From positions 7,487,836-7,551,835 of the forward strand of contig CM041198.1 in assembly GCA_023078555.1 (NCBI GenBank): 64,000 bases of DNA, given 5' to 3'. Position numbers and translations under genes: made by a program. Every line of letters starts with the position of its first letter. Position 1 is the stretch's first letter. Below, piece by piece: positions 58,956 through 64,000 of the stretch. The notes beneath the pieces were generated by a model. It did no database searches. It had not been told where the DNA came from and saw only the letters and a list, made by a program, of their open reading frames with translations. Origin of the DNA: Ulva prolifera. Taxonomy: Eukaryota; Chlorophyta; Ulvophyceae; Ulvales; Ulvaceae.

Positions 58956-61900
58956 ATGTTCTCCCGGGAGACAGCTTCGAATGCGACACGCAGCGAGGCA
59001 GGCAGCAGCAGCGGGGTCCCAAGTCGCCGGGGCAACAGGCAGACGGGGAGCTCCTCGACCAAGACTGGATTCTTAAAAAAGTTCCTTCCTGGTCAGTGGA
59101 AGTCGCGCAGTAATCAGGGGGATGCGGAGCTGTCAAATGAAACATGGGAACAGCTCGGTTCTCTGCCAGAAGGCATGCGCGAAGAGGTCCCGTCCCCCTC
59201 GAACTCCAGAATTCATCAGATTCGTAATTTCTGTTGCTGCTGCGTGTGATGTTGTCAACTTGCCTGGCCATCCTAACACGCAGACAACGGCCGGGAATGT
59301 GCCCATCCTGTGAGAGGGTGTACAGCTCGTCACTTTGTGCGCCACATTGAACATGACTTCGTTCTCATCGGTGCTGCTCGAGTCTTCTCAATCCTGCTGC
59401 GCCTGGTCGCCATGCTAAGTGTACATGGGCTGAGCTGACATCGTGCTGACCCACGGGCCGCTCCGCAAGCTCCAGATCCTGGACCACGATGATCGCGCAG
59501 CGAAAGAACTTGCCCCCGCCAAATATCCAACAGTGCACCTGTGTAATATGTGCCAAGCATATGTGCGTGCGTGCTGTATTGCGCTGAAACAGCTGCCGTA
59601 GCCTGGAGTCTCTGCTGGTGCACATCGTAGGTGCCATTGCCATGTCCAAAGATAGGCGAAGTACGTAAATTTTCGGCCGTATCAACTGCCACATACATCC
59701 ACTGTTCCTCTTTCGCGCCTGGCAGGCCCTTATCAGTCACACAGCACTTTAATCTGTGCTACGTAACCGTGCAGGCGTACCGGCGCCTTGCGAATCAGCG
59801 GGGCAAAAAGTTCCGCATTTTCTATGACGACACAGCTGCCGATGAAGAGGCAAGCCCCAGCGACCCCGATATCCGGGCTGCCCTGGAGCTATCCGCCCGC
59901 TCGGCATCTGGCAGGGCCGCCAGCTCCGCCGGCAGGGTTGCCAATTCAGGAACCTCCACCCCGGCAGCGAACGTCGACCCCGCAGTCCACGCGTTCTTCC
60001 GCACTGGCGCCCTCGACTTCTCCCACAGCATCGCGCCGGGCTTCTACGCCTGCTTTGGAGAGTTCCCGGAGGTTGCAGACAAGGGTGAGCTGCCGGCCCT
60101 GCCACTGCTCCGGCAGTGCGTTGTGCTGGAGGGCCGCGAGGTGATTACTGTTGACCCCGGCGCCGATCAGGGCCTGCGCACGTTCCTGGACGTCAAGATC
60201 ATCGAGGCCATCTCAAACGAGGGTTCGATGGACACGACCTGGCGGTTGGGGATGGTCGCCGCGCTTGTGGCCGCCCGCCTCGGCGGCGCGGCCCCGGACC
60301 TGGCTCTCGCCGCCCGCTACTCCCAGTACAGCAACAGCATGCAGATCGGGCAGCAGTCTGCGGTGCTGCCGCTTGGCATGCTGACGGTGCGCACCTGGCG
60401 CCCTGCAGCCTCCACACCCCCCCCCCCCCCCCCCGTGTTGCCTGCCATGCGCTGCTCAGACTCGTAATTTCGCCGAGGCAGCGCTTGAAGCCTGCAATGC
60501 GTGCATCTTGTGTGCACGACTGTGTCCGAGGAAGCAGCCGCTTTTGCTGGGCTCTTCATCTGCACTCACCACAACGGGTCTCAGTTCAGAAGACGAGGAG
60601 GCAGGTGGCACCGCAGGAATCGTGCAGCACAAGACCAGGAACACAGCACACCCAAGCCACAGCCACAGCCGACACCCCACGCAAAACAGCCAGCTGCTCA
60701 ACACGACCCCCCTTCACATTCCCCCCGCACCCGCACACGGCACAACCTTTGCCCCACGCATACATTCACACAGAACGACCTTGTGTAGCCGAGCGATAGA
60801 CTTGCATCCTGTATGGCCCTGCATCGACCCCGGGCGCAAGCGGCGGTGGCAACATGATTGTTCAGGCCGAGCATACGTGGTGTAGCTGCTCCAATCAAGT
60901 GTCCCGGCATGTGTCCGGTTGCGCATCCCATCAAGGAAGCACCCCGTTGCATCAAAGATTGCATCAGAATTCTGTGCTGTGCAGGTGGGCATGTCCCGCC
61001 ACCGTGCGATCCTCGCAAAGCTGGCGCTTGCATGGGTCGGCATATCCTCCGCCATCAAGCCGGGCCCTGGTGACGGCAAGGTCCTCCTCTTCCAGGACGG
61101 CGACTCGGTGTTTCTTGTCAACCTCACCGACCGGCCCGGCGAGCTGACCGTGTACAACCAGGGCGGCCCCCCTAGCCACAGCAGCCACCAGACGCCCCCG
61201 GCATCCCCGCGGGTGTCCCCACACACCCTCCAGGAGACGTCATCGTTTGAGAGCCGGCACGTGAGCGGCGGCGGCGGCGGGCTCGTGCACGCGCGCGGAA
61301 GTTCCTCGACGTCGCTCGCGAAGCTCGCGGCGAGTAGTGGCGGCGTCCCCGGTGCGATACGCGGCAGCAGCGCGAGCTCGAACATGGCCGGGCACGCGGT
61401 CGTGGGCGGGGACGGGGTGGACGGGCTGTCGGCGGAGGTGCCGGCAGCCGGGGAGTCGTCGGCATCGGGCAACAGCGGCCTGCGCAATGCGGTCATGCAC
61501 CGCACAGCCGCCGGGGCCGGCGCGGGAGTAGACAGTCCGCACGGTGACGGCGGGTCTGTCCCGTTGGACCCGTTCGGCCGCAGCGGCGGCGTCTCTGCCG
61601 GCGGTGGAGGCGCAGCTACTCCCCCGCGCTCCTTGTCTCCAGGACCGACGACGTTTATCAACCGCATGCCGAATCCGTTCACGGCCGGCACCGGCGGCCC
61701 AGCACCTTTCATGCACTCCCCGACCGTCATCGCGTGGCCGTTCTGCAAGCCGGAGATCTGCACGGTCGCGGTGCGGCTGCAGGGGCACAGCCGCGTCTCG
61801 AACGCGGTGAACCACAGCGGCCGTCGCCGCGGCGACGACAAGGAACGTGCCGACCTCATGTTCCTCAGCACGGGGTCGTCAGGGTGGGGTGGCGGGACGG

Positions 61901-63888
61901 GCAGCTTCTTTGGAGGGGAGCACTTGCCGCACCTGCTCGCGGACGCGCCGTCGAATCCCCGCAGCCCCCCTCCACCCACGCACCCCACGCTCCCTCTATC
62001 GACGTCGTCATTCCCTGCCTCGGCGTCAGACAACGTGCTGGCGTCGACAACTTCCGTGCCGTACGGCGGTGGGGGGTCGCTTGCAGACTTGGCACCCGTC
62101 ATGGCTCCAGCGTCCTTCGACGCGAGCACCGGCGTCGGCGCCGCACACTCGGCCGACGCGCTGCCCGAGTCGGCGTCCGCGCCGATGCTGCGCCTCAGCG
62201 CAGCGCAGCGCGCACAGCACGGCGCGTTCCTCGCGAGTGCGTTTGACGGCTCTGGGGACATGCGGGACGTGGTCGGGCCCTCGGCGATTGCGATACAGCG
62301 GCACAGCCAGGGTTCCGCGAGGGTGAGCGGGGTGTACACGTCGCCAACATCACGGCCGCCGATCGCGCCGCGCGCGTCGATGTCGCCCCCGATGGGCTCC
62401 CCCCGGCGCGTCACGTTTGACCACGGCACCGAGGCCGCGCTGGACAGGCTGCCGTCGAGCGTGCGCAGCGGCGCTCAGTCCCCGACGGCTCCCCCGGACC
62501 TCCAGCCAGACGCGGCCGTGCTGCAGCTGTCGGGACTCGCGTCGGAGGAGATGCCGTGGTGGGGCGGGAGCTCCCGGATGGAGGGCTCCATCCTCGTGTC
62601 AGAGCGCAGCCGGGGGTCGTCAGAGCATATCCAGCACGCGGAGCACGGCGGCTCGCCGTTGTCGACGCGGCCGCCGACGCCGGAGCTGGACGGGGACTGG
62701 GCGGAGACGCCGACATCCCGCACCGCGAAGTTCCCACCAATCCCAGAGGCCACGGAGCTGCCGCCGCAGGCGGCGGCGCTGGCGTCGGCATTTGGCGATG
62801 GGTCGGGGACGGCTTCATCGTCCGGGGACGACTGGAAGTCGGCGATGTGTGTGGACGTCGGGCCGCCGGTCGCGTCGGGTCTCGCAACAGCGTTTACTGG
62901 GGGTTCGTCGGAGGACGGCACTGCGGAGATTGCTGTGCCAAGCCGTCCGCCGTCTAGGGCGGCGATGCTCGCGAGCCCGTTTGGCGATTCGGACTCGGCT
63001 GACGAGGAGACGGGCGCGGCCGGGGGCCTTGCCGGTGCCGATAGTGTGGGCCCACGGGCCGGGGCTGCCGGTGGAGGCACCGCAGCGGTGCTTGCGTCGC
63101 CTTTCGGCGATGACTCCAGCGGAGACGAGGGCGGGATGTGGGGCGGCGGCGGGGGCGCGACCGCCGCAGCCCTCGGTTCGCCGTTCGAGGACGAGGACAC
63201 GGGCCGCGAGGAGCGGCATGCGGGTGCAGGCCGCGACGCCGCGCCGCGGACCGAGTCCGGGGCGGCGCCGTGGCGCAAGGAGGCGAGTGTGCGGATGGGC
63301 GTTGTCCCGTCGCTGATGTCACCGTTCGGAGGGGACGGGGACGACGATGACGAGGACGACGGGCCGGGTTGGGCGCGGGGCGACTGGGACACGACCACGT
63401 CGACAGACTCGGCGGGCCGCGGCACGTACTTGCCGGCGCAGAACGGCCGGGCCACCGCAGGGGCGCGCAAGGGCGGCCGCCCCCGCACCGGGAGCAGCCA
63501 CCGGCAGACGTACCCGTTCTCCCGGCCCCCGGTTGCGAAGGTCGACTACAGTTCGAGCACGGACGAGGAGACCGGCATGGACTTTGGGCCGTACCGCGGC
63601 GAGGCCGGGGGCAGCACGGCTGCGCTGCAGGTCGCGTCGGCGGGTGCGGGGGCCAGCGGCGAGGCCGGGGAGGGCGGCGCACAGGTGTCCCCTGGCGGCG
63701 GCGCCGAGATGTCGGGCGCGATCTCGCTGGACTACCCGTCGGCGGTGCTGCCGACGGCGGAGACGCACCTGCGCGCGCTGGTCGCGAACAAGTCGGTGCA
63801 CACTATGGAGACACAGTTCCGGATGTGGATCAACACGTCGGACATCACGATGACGGACGAGGTCATCGGCCGCGGCAGCTATGGCCAG
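58956..63888 (+). CDS. EDR1/CTR1-type Raf-like MAPKKK, N-terminal part (3' end outside window)
   Basis: Plant Raf-like kinases of this group (EDR1, CTR1) act in stress, defence and hormone signalling. Three exons, 58956..59186, 59775..60386 and 60985..63888, phase 0, encode 1249 residues up to the window edge. Exon 2 and the start of exon 3 form the EDR1/CTR1 N-terminal domain: DPDIRAALELS, LDFSHSIAPGFYACFGEFPE, LRTFLDVKIIEAI, QQSAVLPLGML, then VGMSRHRAILAKLALAWVGI across the junction and VFLVNLTDRPGELTVYNQGG. About 870 residues of Ser/Gly/Ala-rich sequence follow, with repeated SPFGD-like motifs. The exon ends at ITMTDEVIGRGSYGQ, the glycine-rich loop opening the kinase domain, directly before a GTGCGC donor. 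The donor of exon 1 (GTCCCG) is weak, so exon 1 is the least certain. The catalytic domain lies beyond the window. Confidence 0.86.
60417..60434 (+). repeat. C(18) tract near a 5' splice site
   Basis: The run starts about 30 bases into intron 2 of the Raf-like kinase gene. Confidence 0.85.
62229..63360 (+). other. Degenerate SPFGD motif repeats in the Raf-like kinase
   Basis: Seven short acidic repeats occur in the linker: ASAFDGSGD, ASAFGDGSG, ATAFTGGSSEDG, ASPFGDSDSADEE, ASPFGDDSSGDEG, GSPFEDEDTG and MSPFGGDGDDDDED. The shared pattern is (A/G/M)-(S/T)-(P/A)-F followed by an acidic Gly/Ser run. Confidence 0.75.
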
Positions 63889-63947
63889 GTGCGCGCTCGA
63901 GCGCCTGTGGTCCCCTGCCGCATGTGAGCGGCTAGATGGTGGGAGAC

Positions 63948-63950
<3 letters not shown>

Positions 63951-63994
<44 letters not shown>
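63951..63994 (+). repeat. (TG)22 microsatellite
   Basis: Uninterrupted TG dinucleotide run in the intron after the last exon visible in the Raf-like kinase gene. Confidence 0.95.
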
Positions 63995-63997
<3 letters not shown>

Positions 63998-64000
63998 CCG

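Noticed and set aside
60714..62429. 571-codon open frame on the minus strand
   Set aside because: It is antisense to the Raf-like kinase exon. The GC-rich, Ser/Gly-biased sense codons leave the opposite frame open, and the peptide shows no motif.
1..64000. CRISPR array, operon structure or bacterial gene cluster
   Set aside because: The split genes with GT-AG introns and eukaryotic complexes exclude a prokaryotic reading, and no spaced identical repeats of CRISPR type occur.

Overview
This window is nuclear DNA from an intron-rich eukaryote of the green lineage, most likely a green alga. The indicators are a Rubisco activase gene, a plant EDR1/CTR1-type Raf-like kinase, a plant-like SKI3, many short coding exons split by introns, and an unusual preference for GTGCG at 5' splice sites. 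I cannot name the species. All exon structures were built by hand from homology, splice signals and reading phase, and no transcript data were available.

Left part (0-11 kb): the C-terminal exons of an ORC3-like origin recognition subunit (+, cut by the window edge); a short Aha1/Hch1-type Hsp90 co-chaperone (-); Rubisco activase (-, five exons); a small acidic protein that looks plastid-targeted (+); and an ER saposin-like MIR-interacting (DUF3456) protein (-).

Centre-left (11.3-22.8 kb): one large 14-exon gene for SKI3/TTC37, the TPR scaffold of the cytoplasmic Ski complex that feeds RNA to the exosome. It carries an algal Ser/Pro-rich insertion and a long Ala-rich C-terminal exon.

Centre (23.1-43.7 kb): the most interesting part. 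It holds a tandem array of six related genes, all on the + strand, each encoding a 220-245 aa protein with four predicted membrane segments. They share one plan: a 10-12 codon first exon ending in G before GTGCG, a second exon with a Ser/acidic tail, a W-x-G motif and TM1-TM2, and a third exon with TM3-TM4. By sequence they fall into types A (three copies, one truncated), B (one) and C (two). I recognise no known family. The array grew from segmental duplications next to SKI3, since broken pieces of the SKI3 3' end sit upstream of the second and third A copies. A second duplication of about 4.4 kb produced the two C genes. Their clustering and shared plan suggest paralogues with one kind of membrane role, but nothing in the sequence fixes that role.

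Right part (43.7-64 kb): a secreted protein of seven Cys-rich modules joined by polyproline linkers (-), about 9.7 kb with no gene I can support, and the 5' three exons of an EDR1/CTR1-type Raf-like MAPKKK (+), cut by the window edge at the glycine-rich loop of the kinase domain. Short inverted-repeat (MITE-like) elements, homopolymer C/G tracts, GCATGC-rich microsatellites and a 49-bp tandem repeat are scattered through the non-coding DNA.
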